In this document: positions 17,768 to 26,731 of the stretch, in pieces
Layout: the number at the start of each line of letters is the position of its first letter
How positions within the stretch are numbered: position 1 is the stretch's first letter
NCBI GenBank assembly: GCA_021773645.1
Contig: JAJFJU010000015.1
Coordinates: 248,001 to 312,000, forward strand
Direction of reading: 5' to 3'
Origin: Gammaproteobacteria bacterium
GTDB taxonomy: Bacteria > Pseudomonadota > Gammaproteobacteria > HK1
DNA: 64,000 bases
The notes under the pieces: model-generated
Database searches by the model: none
What the model saw: the letters and a program-made list of their open reading frames with translations, nothing else
What the model was told of the DNA's origin: nothing
Position numbers and translations under genes: made by a program

Positions 17768-18682
17768 TTAATTGGTCGCCAGTAATTTCCTGGGGGCAAT
17801 CTTGCCATCCGGCTGAACTTCACCCACCCCAAGAAAATGCGCCTTGCCGGCGTATATCTTTACCCATCCCCGAGTCGGGGCGTGGGGTACCAATATGGCC
17901 TGTCCCTGACGCAGGTAGTAAGCCATATCATCGGATAAATTCACCCCCGGCCAACCCGGCAAGGCGGTATCCAAGGGCAGTAATAACTCGTCCAGGGCGT
18001 CCAACCCCGCCTCGGCCGAAGCTTCCAGCGCCTCCACTGTCACCATCTGCTTTGCATAAAAAGGCCCTGAAGCGGTGCGCCTTAGTGACGCAAGATGAGC
18101 GCCGCAACCCAAGGCCTCACCGATATCCTCACCGAGGGTGCGGATGTAGGTCCCCTTAGTACAAAAGACCTCTAACCCCACACGGTTTTCTGACATCTCG
18201 GTCAGCTTCAGTTCCTTAATGGTGACCGGTCGCGCTTTGCGCTCCACCACCAGCCCTTGGTAAGCCAGCTTGTACAAGCGCTGCCCCTTAATCTTGAGCG
18301 CCGAGTGCATGGGGGGAATCTGTTCGATGTCGCCCCGAAAGGTGGCCAATACCTGCTCCACATCATCACGGGACAGCGTAGGAACTGCACGCTCCTGTAT
18401 GACCTCGCCCTCGGTATCACCAGTATTCGTCTTTATACCAAGGTGGAGTACTGCCTGATAGCGCTTATCCGCATCGAGCAGGAAACCTGAAAGCTTGGTC
18501 GCCTCACCAAAGCAAAGAGGCAATAAACCGCTTGCCTGGCGATCCAGACTACCCGTATGCCCCGCCTTGCGAGCCTTATACAGACGCTTTACACGCTGTA
18601 ACACCGCATTGGAGCCCACCCCTAAGGGTTTATCTAACAGCAATATCCCATTGATGGGACGGCCTTTTGGTCGACGTGCCAT
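17768..18682 (-). CDS. truB: tRNA pseudouridine(55) synthase
   Basis: Makes pseudouridine 55 in the T-loop of tRNAs. 304 residues. Seen: N-terminal GILLLDKPLGVGSNAVLQRVK; the catalytic motif GHTGSLDRQASGLLPLCFGEAT with Asp47; RYQAVLHLG; and the C-terminal PUA-like domain with PHAPTRGWVKIYAGKAHFLGVG. The catalytic loop usually reads SLDPLATG; here P-L-A-T is R-Q-A-S, while the aspartate and flanking residues are intact. It follows rbfA by three bases in the infB operon. Confidence 0.95.
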   Translation of the reverse strand: MARRPKGRPINGILLLDKPLGVGSNAVLQRVKRLYKARKAGHTGSLDRQASGLLPLCFGEATKLSGFLLDADKRYQAVLHLGIKTNTGDTEGEVIQERAVPTLSRDDVEQVLATFRGDIEQIPPMHSALKIKGQRLYKLAYQGLVVERKARPVTIKELKLTEMSENRVGLEVFCTKGTYIRTLGEDIGEALGCGAHLASLRRTASGPFYAKQMVTVEALEASAEAGLDALDELLLPLDTALPGWPGVNLSDDMAYYLRQGQAILVPHAPTRGWVKIYAGKAHFLGVGEVQPDGKIAPRKLLATN

Positions 18683-18685
18683 GAC

Positions 18686-19081
18686 TTAGTCATCCACCGC
18701 CGGAGCAGCCAAATCGTCCGGCTCTACGGGGCTTCCTGTGTCGGCTTGATCAACCAGCGCCCACAGGCGCTCGGCCTCTTCTTCTTTATGGTCATAGCGG
18801 AAGATAAGCTCTGGCACCTTACGCAAGCGCATGCGCTTGGCAATGCTGCCGCGCAAAAAACCCGCTGCTTTCTTCAGAGCCGTTGCCACGTCGCCAGCAT
18901 CCACCTTTTCCGGCAAGACATAAAAAACCGTAGCCCGTTGCAGATCACGAGTAACCTGCACATCGGTCACTACCAATTGCCGCAAACGCTCGTCGTGGAC
19001 TTCTTGGCGCAATAACTCAGCGGTTTCCCGACGCAACTGCAAGGCCACTCGATCAGAACGACCAAACTCTCTAAAACCCAT
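18686..19081 (-). CDS. rbfA: 30S ribosome-binding factor A
   Basis: Ribosome maturation factor that binds 30S precursors and helps 16S 5'-end processing and cold adaptation. 131 residues. Seen: the KH-like core with RETAELLRQEVHDERL, VTDVQVTRDLQRATVFY, and the VPELIFRYDHKEEEAERL signature near 90-107; the C-terminus carries an acidic tail. It sits between infB (56 bases upstream) and truB (3 bases downstream). Confidence 0.95.
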   Translation of the reverse strand: MGFREFGRSDRVALQLRRETAELLRQEVHDERLRQLVVTDVQVTRDLQRATVFYVLPEKVDAGDVATALKKAAGFLRGSIAKRMRLRKVPELIFRYDHKEEEAERLWALVDQADTGSPVEPDDLAAPAVDD

Positions 19082-19137
19082 ATAAATAAACAGCCTGCAT
19101 AAACAATAAAGAATTCAACACGATCAATGAATCGCGC

Positions 19138-21702
19138 CTACAGACTCCTTTCCACCTCAACCCGTTCGTAGACCTCAATCTGGTCGCCGGCTTTGATATC
19201 GTTGTAATTCTTCACCCCGATACCGCACTCAACTCCCGACTTCACGTCGTTAACATCGTCCTGGAAGCGTCGCAGTGATTCCAGCTCACCTTCGTAGATA
19301 ACTACATTGTCCCGCAACACTCGAATGGGATTGCTGCGCTTCACGGTGCCCTCAGTGACCATACAACCGGCAATCGCGCCAAACTTGCGGGCGCGGAACA
19401 CATCCCGAACCTCGGCAACACCGGTGATTTCCTCTTTGAGCACAGGCGAAAGCATGCCCGAGGCCACCTGTTTAACCAGGTCGATGACGTCATAAATAAC
19501 ACTGAAGTAATTCAGACTGATGGCCTCGGCCTCAATCAGCCGGCGAGCAGCCGCATCAGCACGGACATTGAAGCCGAAAATCATTCCCTTCGAGGCGATA
19601 GCGAGATTAACGTCACTCTCGTTAATACCACCAGTGCCACTGGCCACCACCGAGATACGAACCTCGTCAGTAGAAAGCTGGGTTACCGCATCTCTCAACG
19701 CCTCCACCGAACCCTGGACATCGGCCTTGATGATCAGCGGCAGGATAACGACCTCGCCAGCACCCATCTGGGCAAACATGTTTTCCAGCTTGGATGCCTG
19801 CTGACGGGCAAATTTGCTTTCCCGATATTTGGTTTGACGCTGGGTGGCCAATTCACGCGCCTGACGTTCATTGGCAACGACCACCATGGAATCCCCAGAC
19901 CCGGGGGGGCCTGACAAACCTAGCACCTCCACCGGAGTCGATGGACCCGCCTCACGCAGATCCTTACCGTTTTCATTCAGCAGCGCGCGCACCCGGCCAA
20001 ACTCTCGTCCGACCAGCACCACATCACCCTTGCGTAATCGGCCCTGCTGTACCAGTAAGGTTGCCACGGCACCGCGCCCACGGTCTAAACGAGCTTCCAC
20101 TACAATGCCACTGGCGGGACCTTGATCTCGTGCCGTTAATTCCAGCAATTCCGCTTGTAATAAAACGGCATCCAGCAGGGCATCGACACCCTCACCAGTG
20201 ATCGCCGAGACATTGACAAACATAGTGTCGCCACCCCAGTCCTCGGGGATAACCTCTCGGCCTGAAAGCTCCTGTTTCACCTTGTCAGGATTAGCATCTG
20301 GGCGATCGATCTTGTTGATAGCCACCACCAATGGGACCCCCGCTGCACGGGCGTGCTGGATGGCTTCCTCGGTTTGAGGCATCACCCCATCATCTGCGGC
20401 AACCACCAAAATAATAATATCGGTAGCCTTTGCACCGCGTGCCCGCATAGCTGTGAAGGCGGCATGTCCCGGGGTATCAAGAAAAGCAACATCGCCCTTC
20501 GGAGTCTTGACCCGATAGGCGCCAATATGCTGTGTGATACCACCTGCTTCACCGGAGGTCACCTTGGTTTTACGCAGGTAATCGAGCAAAGAAGTTTTAC
20601 CGTGATCAACATGTCCCATCACGGTTACCACTGGCGCACGAGGTGCTTCCTCTCCACCCTCGTCCACATTAGCCTGAAGCACCTCCTCCTCAAGCGCGTC
20701 ACTACGAATAAGCTTGGCCGTGTGCCCCATCTCCTCAACCACCACAACCGCGGTTTCCTGGTTGATTGACTGATTGATGGTCACCATGCTGCCGAGGTTC
20801 ATCAGCGTGCGAATAACCTCTGGTGCCTTGACGGACATTTTTTGCGCCAACTCACCAACGGTCAGTGTTTCTGGAATGCTTACCTCACGCACCACCGGCT
20901 CGGTGGGTGCCTGGAAGGTATGGGTGCTGACAGCCGCACGAACGGACACTCGCCGGGAACCTTTCTTACGTCGCCGACCACTCTTTTGGGCCGCAACATG
21001 CAGTTCCTTCGGCCGATCAGGCCTTTTGGCTCCACCGCGAGCACGGCGTGAGTCTGGCTTTGCCGAGGCGGGCTTATTTGCCGCTGGCTGAACAACCTTT
21101 GGTGCTGCTTTTTTAATTTCAGGTTTTACTTCGGGCGCAGCCTTTTCTGGTGTTTCTGTTACTACCTTGCTCTCCACTACCTCCGGTACAGGCTTGGGTT
21201 TACGGCGGGGTTTTGGCGGCGGCTCTTTCTCACGTGCTTCCTGTTCGGTACGAAGCTTTTCATCCAGCTCCTGTTGCCGACGCTTAGCCTGGTCATGCAA
21301 TTCTCGTTTTGCTGCCTCCATGCGCTCGAGAGAACCTTTATCCTCTTGCAGCACCTCTGGCTTACCTGCCGCTGGCGTTGCGCCGCGAACAAAAGTCCTT
21401 TTCTTACGGACTTCTACCGTAACCGTCTTGCTCCGGCCCACAGTGCGCGTAGTCGGAGGAACCTTAATCTCGCTAACGGATTTCCGCTTCAGGACAATTT
21501 TTTTACGTACTAGGGTCTTGCCATCTGGGCTATCTTTGCCATGCAATTGGCGCAGATAGGAAAGCAATTTCCCCTTGTCCTTTTCATTGATGGACTCGTC
21601 CGCCTTACACTGCGACAGACCTGCCTCTTTAAGCTGTTCCAGCAACCGATCCAGCGGAGTTCCCACGCTTTCAGCCAACTGTTTTACCGTTACTTCAGCC
21701 AT
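19138..21702 (-). CDS. infB: Translation initiation factor IF-2
   Basis: GTPase that brings fMet-tRNA to the 30S subunit. 854 residues. Seen: N-terminal IF2_N region ([20 protein letters not shown]); a long charged K/E/A-rich linker (about 60-270); a second IF2_N motif ([20 protein letters not shown] near 280-300); G-domain motifs [34 protein letters not shown] and NKIDR; and the C-terminal fMet-tRNA domain. It follows nusA by six bases. The initiator tRNA that this factor binds is encoded at the head of the same cluster. Confidence 0.98.
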   Translation of the reverse strand: MAEVTVKQLAESVGTPLDRLLEQLKEAGLSQCKADESINEKDKGKLLSYLRQLHGKDSPDGKTLVRKKIVLKRKSVSEIKVPPTTRTVGRSKTVTVEVRKKRTFVRGATPAAGKPEVLQEDKGSLERMEAAKRELHDQAKRRQQELDEKLRTEQEAREKEPPPKPRRKPKPVPEVVESKVVTETPEKAAPEVKPEIKKAAPKVVQPAANKPASAKPDSRRARGGAKRPDRPKELHVAAQKSGRRRKKGSRRVSVRAAVSTHTFQAPTEPVVREVSIPETLTVGELAQKMSVKAPEVIRTLMNLGSMVTINQSINQETAVVVVEEMGHTAKLIRSDALEEEVLQANVDEGGEEAPRAPVVTVMGHVDHGKTSLLDYLRKTKVTSGEAGGITQHIGAYRVKTPKGDVAFLDTPGHAAFTAMRARGAKATDIIILVVAADDGVMPQTEEAIQHARAAGVPLVVAINKIDRPDANPDKVKQELSGREVIPEDWGGDTMFVNVSAITGEGVDALLDAVLLQAELLELTARDQGPASGIVVEARLDRGRGAVATLLVQQGRLRKGDVVLVGREFGRVRALLNENGKDLREAGPSTPVEVLGLSGPPGSGDSMVVVANERQARELATQRQTKYRESKFARQQASKLENMFAQMGAGEVVILPLIIKADVQGSVEALRDAVTQLSTDEVRISVVASGTGGINESDVNLAIASKGMIFGFNVRADAAARRLIEAEAISLNYFSVIYDVIDLVKQVASGMLSPVLKEEITGVAEVRDVFRARKFGAIAGCMVTEGTVKRSNPIRVLRDNVVIYEGELESLRRFQDDVNDVKSGVECGIGVKNYNDIKAGDQIEVYERVEVERSL

Positions 21703-21708
21703 CTGCTA

Positions 21709-23238
21709 TCACCCTTCCCCCGCGCTGTCTTGATCGTCATCCTCAAACCAGGATGCACGGGCCGCCATGATCAATTCACCCGCGAGCGCCGCTGCTATAT
21801 CAGAGATTTCAACTAACTCATCCACAGACTGCTCAGCCAAGTCTTCCTTGGTAGCCACGCCCTTGCCAGCAAGCAGATGTGCCAATTCCGAGTTCATACC
21901 CTCAAGATCCAGTAAATCTTGCGCTGGCTCTGCACGCTCTTCGGTGGCAATTTCCCGCGTTAGCAGGATGTCTTGTGCTCGAGTACGCAATTCACTGACG
22001 ACATCATCATCAAATTCCTCAATCGCTTGCATATCCTCAAGCGGCACATAAGCGACTTCCTCCAGGGTGGTAAAACCCTCCTGAGTAAGAATAATCGCCA
22101 CCTCCTCGTCCACGTTGAGCTGATCTTTGAACTTGGCAACGATCTCATCCGCCTCGGCCTCGCTCTTTTCTGCTGCCTGAGTCTCATCCATCACGTTGAG
22201 ATTCCAACCGGTCAATTGGCTCGCCAGGCGTACATTCTGACCACCACGACCGATGGCCTGGGCCAGTTTTTCTTCCTCAACCGCAACGTCAATAGAATGG
22301 GCATCCTCATCCACGACGATGGAAACAACTTCGGCTGGAGACATCGCATTAATGACGTATTGGGCAGTGTTTTCATCCCAAAGAATGATGTCTACACGCT
22401 CACCACCCAATTCGTTGGATACTGATTGCACTCGGGAACCACGCATACCCACGCATGCACCCACCGGGTCAATCCGCGCTTCCCGGCTACGTACGCCAAT
22501 CTTTGCACGTGAGCCTGGGTCTCGGGCCGCACCAATGATTTCAATCAGCCCCTCACCAATCTCGGGGACTTCGATGCGAAATAACTCAATCAGCAATTCC
22601 GGTGCAGTGCGACTGACAAAAAGCTGTGGACCGCGTTGCTCCGCTCGTACTTCGCGCAGAAAACCACGCACCCGGTCACCGGGTCGTAGCGCCTCACGGG
22701 GAATCATTTCATCGCGGGAAATTAGTGCCTCGGCATTGCCACCGAGATCCAGAATGGCGTTGCCTCGATCCAGGCGCTTAACCACACCATTAATGATCTC
22801 GCCGACCCGATCCTTATAAGCCTCAACCACCTGGGCACGTTCTGCCTCACGTACCTTCTGCACAATGACCTGTTTCGCCGTTTGTGCCGCAATGCGACCA
22901 AAGGTCACCGACTTCATGGGCTCTTCTACAAACTCGCCGACGGATATTTCGGGATGCTCAACCAGAGCCTGACTGAGGAGAATTTGGCGTTCCTCCTGGA
23001 ACTCTGGAATTTCACCAGCCTCGTCGGCTTCCGGTTCATCTAACACCACTTCCCAACGGCGGAAAGTATCGTAATCACCACTCTCACGATCGATCGTTAC
23101 GCGCACATCAACATTTCCGCGTTCACGCTTCTTGCTAGCGCTCGCGAGTGCGGCTTCCATGGCCTCAAATATGATGTCTTCGGCAATGCCCTTTTCGTTC
23201 GAAACAGCTTCGACGACCAGGAGTATTTCTTTTGCCAT
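21709..23238 (-). CDS. nusA: Transcription termination/antitermination protein NusA
   Basis: RNA-polymerase-bound factor for pausing, termination and antitermination. I use the ATG at 23238 ([17 protein letters not shown]), preceded by GGTGA; a TTG two codons upstream is also in frame. 509 residues. Seen: N-terminal RNAP-binding domain, S1 domain, KH1/KH2 with [23 protein letters not shown], and two C-terminal acidic repeats of the gammaproteobacterial kind ([16 protein letters not shown] and [16 protein letters not shown]). Middle gene of rimP-nusA-infB. NusA is known to autoregulate this operon in E. coli. Confidence 0.97.
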   Translation of the reverse strand: MAKEILLVVEAVSNEKGIAEDIIFEAMEAALASASKKRERGNVDVRVTIDRESGDYDTFRRWEVVLDEPEADEAGEIPEFQEERQILLSQALVEHPEISVGEFVEEPMKSVTFGRIAAQTAKQVIVQKVREAERAQVVEAYKDRVGEIINGVVKRLDRGNAILDLGGNAEALISRDEMIPREALRPGDRVRGFLREVRAEQRGPQLFVSRTAPELLIELFRIEVPEIGEGLIEIIGAARDPGSRAKIGVRSREARIDPVGACVGMRGSRVQSVSNELGGERVDIILWDENTAQYVINAMSPAEVVSIVVDEDAHSIDVAVEEEKLAQAIGRGGQNVRLASQLTGWNLNVMDETQAAEKSEAEADEIVAKFKDQLNVDEEVAIILTQEGFTTLEEVAYVPLEDMQAIEEFDDDVVSELRTRAQDILLTREIATEERAEPAQDLLDLEGMNSELAHLLAGKGVATKEDLAEQSVDELVEISDIAAALAGELIMAARASWFEDDDQDSAGEG

Positions 23239-23302
23239 AATCAATTCACCGTATGCCGCATATACTTACGCGGGTTATTGCGGAACCATTGTTAGCCGCA
23301 GT

Positions 23303-23782
23303 TTAGTGCTTATTCTTCTTACCCAGTTCAACCAGCAGATGCGCACGCGCTATCTGCTCTACAGGAAAGACCTCTTCCTCACCATTGTCTAGCAATAAGC
23401 GAACCACGCCTGCCTCACAGGCCATGATTACGCCCTTGTACTTACGCCGCCCGCTCAAAACATCCGCAAAGCGCGACTGCAGGAAGATCCTTTCCCCAAT
23501 AAACCGTTCGTAGTGCTCCGCGCAAAATAGCGGGCGCTCGATTCCCGGAGATGAAACTTCCAGGGAATAATCCCCTGGAATGGGGTCTTCCACATCCAGA
23601 ATTCCGCTAACTTGGTGGCTAACCCGCGCGCAATCATCAACTGAAATGCCTTCGGCTTGCTCGATATAAATACGCAGCACCGGTGTCCCACTTTGGATAT
23701 GTTCAATACCCACCAACTCATAACCCATAGCGACGATGGCGGGTTCCAGCAATGCGTACAAACCATCTTGTCTATCTGCCAC
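23303..23782 (-). CDS. rimP: Ribosome maturation factor RimP
   Basis: Needed for 30S assembly. 159 residues. Seen: N-terminal LLEPAIVAMGYELVGIEHI, DDCARVSHQVSGILDVEDPIPGDYSLEVSSPGIERPLF near 55-92 (the strongest family block), and a C-terminal SH3-like part ending in a basic KKNKH. First protein gene of the operon; its start lies only about 30 bases after a hairpin terminator, which suggests attenuation in its leader. Confidence 0.95.
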   Translation of the reverse strand: MADRQDGLYALLEPAIVAMGYELVGIEHIQSGTPVLRIYIEQAEGISVDDCARVSHQVSGILDVEDPIPGDYSLEVSSPGIERPLFCAEHYERFIGERIFLQSRFADVLSGRRKYKGVIMACEAGVVRLLLDNGEEEVFPVEQIARAHLLVELGKKNKH

Positions 23783-23813
23783 TATTTCGGTCCTCGCCGT
23801 CGCCCCTTAAAAC

Positions 23814-23837
23814 AAAAAAATGGGCGCAAGGCCCATT
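23814..23837 (-). terminator. Hairpin terminator/attenuator in the rimP leader
   Basis: On the minus strand AATGGGC (23837-23831) pairs perfectly with GCCCATT (23825-23819), followed by TTTTTTGTTTT. It ends 32 bases before the rimP start and lies downstream of a candidate rimP promoter, so it may control entry into rimP-nusA-infB. Confidence 0.72.
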
Positions 23838-23864
23838 CCCAACCAGCCTCGTAAGCGGCTGATA

Positions 23865-23892
23865 AATATAAATTTTACGAGACAGACGCCAA
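23865..23892 (-). promoter_or_regulatory. Candidate promoter for rimP-nusA-infB
   Basis: On the minus strand TTGGCG (23892-23887) and TATATT (23870-23865), spacer 16 bases, between the tRNA terminator and the leader hairpin. It overlaps a 7-bp inverted repeat CTCGTAA/TTACGAG (23848-23854 and 23875-23881). Match is moderate. Confidence 0.42.
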
Positions 23893-23903
23893 TCCAATCC
23901 AAC

Positions 23904-23921
23904 AAAAAACCCCAGACGGGG
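23904..23921 (-). terminator. Terminator after the initiator tRNA gene
   Basis: On the minus strand CCCC-GTCT-GGGG followed by TTTTTT, nine bases past the tRNA 3' end. The stem is short but GC-only and the U-run is clean. Confidence 0.7.
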
Positions 23922-23929
23922 CAATAAGT

Positions 23930-24006
23930 TGGTAGCGGGGGCAGGATTTGAACCTGCGACCTTCGGGTTATGAGCCCGACGAGCTGCCAAACTGCTCCAC
24001 CCCGCA
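23930..24006 (-). tRNA. Initiator tRNA-fMet (CAU)
   Basis: 77 nt with an encoded CCA. Seen: acceptor GCGGGG/CCCCGC, D-arm GAGCAG...CAGCTC, anticodon loop CTCATAA with anticodon CAT on a stem carrying the three consecutive G:C pairs (GGG/CCC) that mark initiators, and T-loop GGTTCAAATCC. Position 1 (T) does not pair with position 72 (T), the other initiator hallmark, though E. coli has C1-A72. Its place in front of rimP-nusA-infB is the same as metY of E. coli. Confidence 0.95.
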
Positions 24007-24018
24007 TCAAGGAGGCGC

Positions 24019-24047
24019 ATTCTAACTCCGGTAGTGATCTACAGCAA
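24019..24047 (-). promoter_or_regulatory. Promoter of the initiator tRNA gene
   Basis: On the minus strand TTGCTG (24047-24042), 17-base spacer, TAGAAT (24024-24019), followed by a GC-rich discriminator (GCGCC) as in stringently controlled stable-RNA promoters. It sits within 10 bases of the amrS stop codon. Confidence 0.6.
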
Positions 24048-24055
24048 GGCTAATT

Positions 24056-25153
24056 TCAACTCTCGTGACGGTCCGCGAAAGTCTGTAGATAAACCGGCTG
24101 GCGACGAGCTCCCCAGCGCCCAGGTTTGGCCTCGAATACACCGGTACAGGGTGTGCCGCAATGGCCACATACGCCGCCCGCATCCAGATTCCATTCTTCC
24201 AGCACATACCAATCACGAACGATTAAGGCATGGCCACAATGATGACAATGCGTTGTCCCACCCGCCAAGTCATGAACATTCCCCGTATAGACATAACGCA
24301 AGCCGTTTTTCAGCGCGATATCACGGGCCCGTTGCAGGCTTTGTGGAGGTGTCGGCGGGAGATCCCGCATCTTCCAGTCGGGATGAAAGGCGGTGAAGTG
24401 TAATGGCACATCAGCACCCAGCGCCTCCCTAATCCAGGCACTCATCGCCTCAATCTCCTCGGATGAGTCATTCTTTCCCGGGATCAGCAGGGTCGTTATC
24501 TCCAACCAAACCTCCGTTTCATTGGCAAGATATTCCAACGTATCGAGCACGGGTTGCAGGTGGCCGCCGGTCAGCTTGTGGTAAAAATCCTGGCTGAACG
24601 CCTTAAGGTCCACATTGGCCGCATCCATATGGGCGAAAAAGTCAGCTCGCGGCTCAGCGCAGATATATCCCGCAGTGACGGCTATGGACTTGATGCTGGC
24701 CGCGCGCGCAGCCTGCGCAACATCAATTGCATACTCGAGAAAGATCACAGGATCGTTGTAGGTAAAGGCGATACTGCGGCAACCCAACTCACCCGCAGCG
24801 CGCACCAGAGTTTCAGGACTGGCCCGATCTGCGAGGATATCCATCTCCCGGGATTTGCTCATATCCCAGTTCTGGCAGAATTTACAGGCCAGATTGCAGC
24901 CCGCGGTGCCAAAAGACAATACCGGCGTGCCGGGAAGAAAGTGATTGAGTGGCTTCTTTTCCACCGGGTCGATACAAAAGCCACTAGAGCGCCCATAGCT
25001 CAGTAACACCACCTCTCCATGCTCGCAGCCGCGCACAAAACACAGCCCCCGCTGCCCCTCCCGAAGCTTGCAAGCCCGCGGGCAAAGATCACACTGAACA
25101 CGCCCATCTGGACGACGAGACCAGTAGCGGGTAGCAACCACCTCGTTAATCAT
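24056..25153 (-). CDS. amrS: AmmeMemoRadiSam system radical SAM enzyme
   Basis: Radical S-adenosylmethionine protein of the AmrS family (relatives of pyruvate-formate-lyase activases); the physiological substrate is not established to my knowledge. 365 residues. Seen: an N-terminal zinc/iron-like CDLCPRACKLREGQRGLC cluster at about 22-39; the radical SAM motif CNLACKFCQNW at about 86-96; the SIAFTYNDPVIFLEYA strand; FTAFHPDWKMRDLPPTP near 258-274; and two CxxC pairs near the C-terminus (CHHCG and CGHCGTPC). It is divergent from amrA across 73 bases that hold a symmetric repeat. Confidence 0.93.
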   Translation of the reverse strand: MINEVVATRYWSRRPDGRVQCDLCPRACKLREGQRGLCFVRGCEHGEVVLLSYGRSSGFCIDPVEKKPLNHFLPGTPVLSFGTAGCNLACKFCQNWDMSKSREMDILADRASPETLVRAAGELGCRSIAFTYNDPVIFLEYAIDVAQAARAASIKSIAVTAGYICAEPRADFFAHMDAANVDLKAFSQDFYHKLTGGHLQPVLDTLEYLANETEVWLEITTLLIPGKNDSSEEIEAMSAWIREALGADVPLHFTAFHPDWKMRDLPPTPPQSLQRARDIALKNGLRYVYTGNVHDLAGGTTHCHHCGHALIVRDWYVLEEWNLDAGGVCGHCGTPCTGVFEAKPGRWGARRQPVYLQTFADRHES

Positions 25154-25183
25154 CCGCTCCGATCCTCAGGCATCTGGAAAGCT

Positions 25184-25215
25184 CCTATACTTCAGACTGC
25201 TTACCCAAGTATAGG
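25184..25215. promoter_or_regulatory. Symmetric divergent promoter/operator between amrS and amrA
   Basis: CCTATACTT (25184-25192) and AAGTATAGG (25207-25215) form a perfect 9-bp inverted repeat with a 14-base spacer. Each arm contains TATACT pointing toward one of the two divergent genes, so the arms could act as a pair of -10 elements or as an operator. No convincing -35 hexamers are visible. Confidence 0.5.
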
Positions 25216-25226
25216 TCTAGTTCCAA

Positions 25227-25778
25227 ATGACACTATCCACCCCGCAGCAGCAGTTTTTACTAGATTTGGCATTGCGCTCCATTGGCCGCGGTCTAGCTGA
25301 CGGATCGCCGCTGCAGATTAATGCAGACGATTGCGAGGCTTCTTTGTGGGAGGTGGGTGCAGCCTTTGTCACCCTGGAGAAAAACGGCCGATTACGTGGA
25401 TGTATAGGTAGTCTGGAGGCCACCAGACCACTGGCAGAGGATGTGGTCGAGCATGCCTTTGATGCCGCCTTTCGAGATCCTCGCTTTACATCGCTGAAGG
25501 AATCCGAGCTCAGTGAACTAGAACTTCATATTTCGGTGCTATCAGCCAGTATGGCGATAGATTTTTCCTCGGACGCCGAGCTTATTGGATTATTGCGCCC
25601 CAGGACCGATGGCCTAATCATCGCGAATCAGGGACTACGGGCCACTTTCTTGCCCAGCGTGTGGTCCATGCTGCCAGAGCCTGAAGATTTTCTCTTGCAG
25701 CTAAAAAAGAAGGCCGGAATTCCACCGGATGTCCCTGTATCCAAGGCCTGGCGTTATACCACCCAGATATTTCCTTAG
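25227..25778 (+). CDS. amrA: AmmeMemoRadiSam system protein A (AMMECR1 domain)
   Basis: 183 residues. Seen: the AMMECR1 core with EVGAAFVTLEKNGRLRGCIGSL at about 47-68, where the LRGCIGS segment is the family signature, ARDPRF-type AAFRDPRFTSLKESEL near 84-100, and the C-terminal TFLPSVWSMLPEPEDFL plus AWRYTTQIF ending. In many genomes it is fused or linked to a Memo-like amrB and radical SAM amrS. Here amrS is divergently adjacent and amrB is not in the window. Function is unknown beyond that association. Confidence 0.92.
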   Translation: MTLSTPQQQFLLDLALRSIGRGLADGSPLQINADDCEASLWEVGAAFVTLEKNGRLRGCIGSLEATRPLAEDVVEHAFDAAFRDPRFTSLKESELSELELHISVLSASMAIDFSSDAELIGLLRPRTDGLIIANQGLRATFLPSVWSMLPEPEDFLLQLKKKAGIPPDVPVSKAWRYTTQIFP

Positions 25779-25780
25779 GA

Positions 25781-26656
25781 CTAACGCCGGCAGCCACCCA
25801 CCGAATCGATGCCACAGGGCAAGCCATCTATCCAAATGGCCTGATTGAGCGTTGCCTCCGCCAAATCCGCACCGATCATATTGGCTCCACTGAGATCAGC
25901 ATAGCTCAAATCAGCCCCCCGAAAATTAGTGCCAGTGAGTGTGGCATGCTGCAAATTTGCGCCTTTAAGCTGTGCCTTCTGCAAGTTCGCCTTACTGAGA
26001 TTGGCATAGGCCAGTTCCGCATAGGCCAAATCTGCAGCATTCAACTGGACCTCGGTTAATTCAGCATTACGCATGCGCACATTACGCAACACTGAGCCAG
26101 CAAGATCCGCTTGCGGCAATTGCAGTGCTTCAAAACGACAATTACTCCAGTTAACCCCAGCCCGTGGTTTGGCGGCACAATCGGGAGGGCTCTCGGATGA
26201 TTCCGGCGTCAAAATAATGCCACTAACGAGGATCACGGCCATCATGCCGGCCAATAAGGTGTACTGCAGTTTGCGATTACGTGGCGGTGGCTTGAACTCA
26301 GTGGCCATGCGGGCTCGGCGTTGCCGATGCAGCACGATGGGTTCCGGTTCGAAACCACGACGCTCACCGGAGCTACGGCGCTCAGCGCCGTCTGCTGCAG
26401 AGCCTTCTTTTTGGCGGCGCTCACCAGCCCCACGTTCATCCTGGCGCAAGCTCTCAGAAAGCTCATTTCCTTGGACTTTTTCAGTCATCGCAAAGACTGT
26501 TTCGCACAACTTGGATGCCGTCTCCCAGTCATCACCGTTGATGCTTAACTCATCGTCATCACGGATCCGACCGATGCCAAGAAAACGCCGCACCAATGGC
26601 TCAGGGAAAGGCCCCTTGACTGTACGCCCCCGGCGCACGTACCAGAGTTTTGCCAT
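25781..26656 (-). CDS. Pentapeptide-repeat membrane protein with an N-terminal GYF_2-like domain
   Basis: 291 residues. Seen in order: an N-terminal domain of about 60 residues beginning KLWYVRRGRTVKGPFPEPLVRR, which resembles GYF_2-type modules (W-Y-V-x-R...KGPF); a charged linker (65-125, QDERGAGERRQ, AERRSSGERRG); one membrane helix at about 130-150; a CxxxxRxxxxWxxC segment; and roughly 18 pentapeptide repeats of the A(D/N)Lxx type from about 180 to 275. The topology is cytoplasmic N-terminus and external or periplasmic repeat solenoid. Function unknown. It converges on amrA with a two-base gap. Confidence 0.8.
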   Translation of the reverse strand: MAKLWYVRRGRTVKGPFPEPLVRRFLGIGRIRDDDELSINGDDWETASKLCETVFAMTEKVQGNELSESLRQDERGAGERRQKEGSAADGAERRSSGERRGFEPEPIVLHRQRRARMATEFKPPPRNRKLQYTLLAGMMAVILVSGIILTPESSESPPDCAAKPRAGVNWSNCRFEALQLPQADLAGSVLRNVRMRNAELTEVQLNAADLAYAELAYANLSKANLQKAQLKGANLQHATLTGTNFRGADLSYADLSGANMIGADLAEATLNQAIWIDGLPCGIDSVGGCRR

Positions 26657-26692
26657 CTCTACTCCTAAAAGACTCGTGAATCGAAGGATACC

Positions 26693-26698
26693 CTATAC
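26693..26698 (+). promoter_or_regulatory. Probable -10 element of the fliK-like/flhB-like pair
   Basis: TATACT about 34 bases before the start at 26732. No clear -35; no sigma-54 or sigma-28 match is seen here, unlike the main flagellar block. Confidence 0.35.
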
Positions 26699-26731
26699 TG
26701 TGGCTTTTCCGGACCATATCTTTGTGGAGCC

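Noticed and set aside
15712-23392. Numerous long ORFs on the plus strand opposite pnp, infB and nusA
   Set aside because: All lie fully inside confidently identified minus-strand genes, and none has family motifs.
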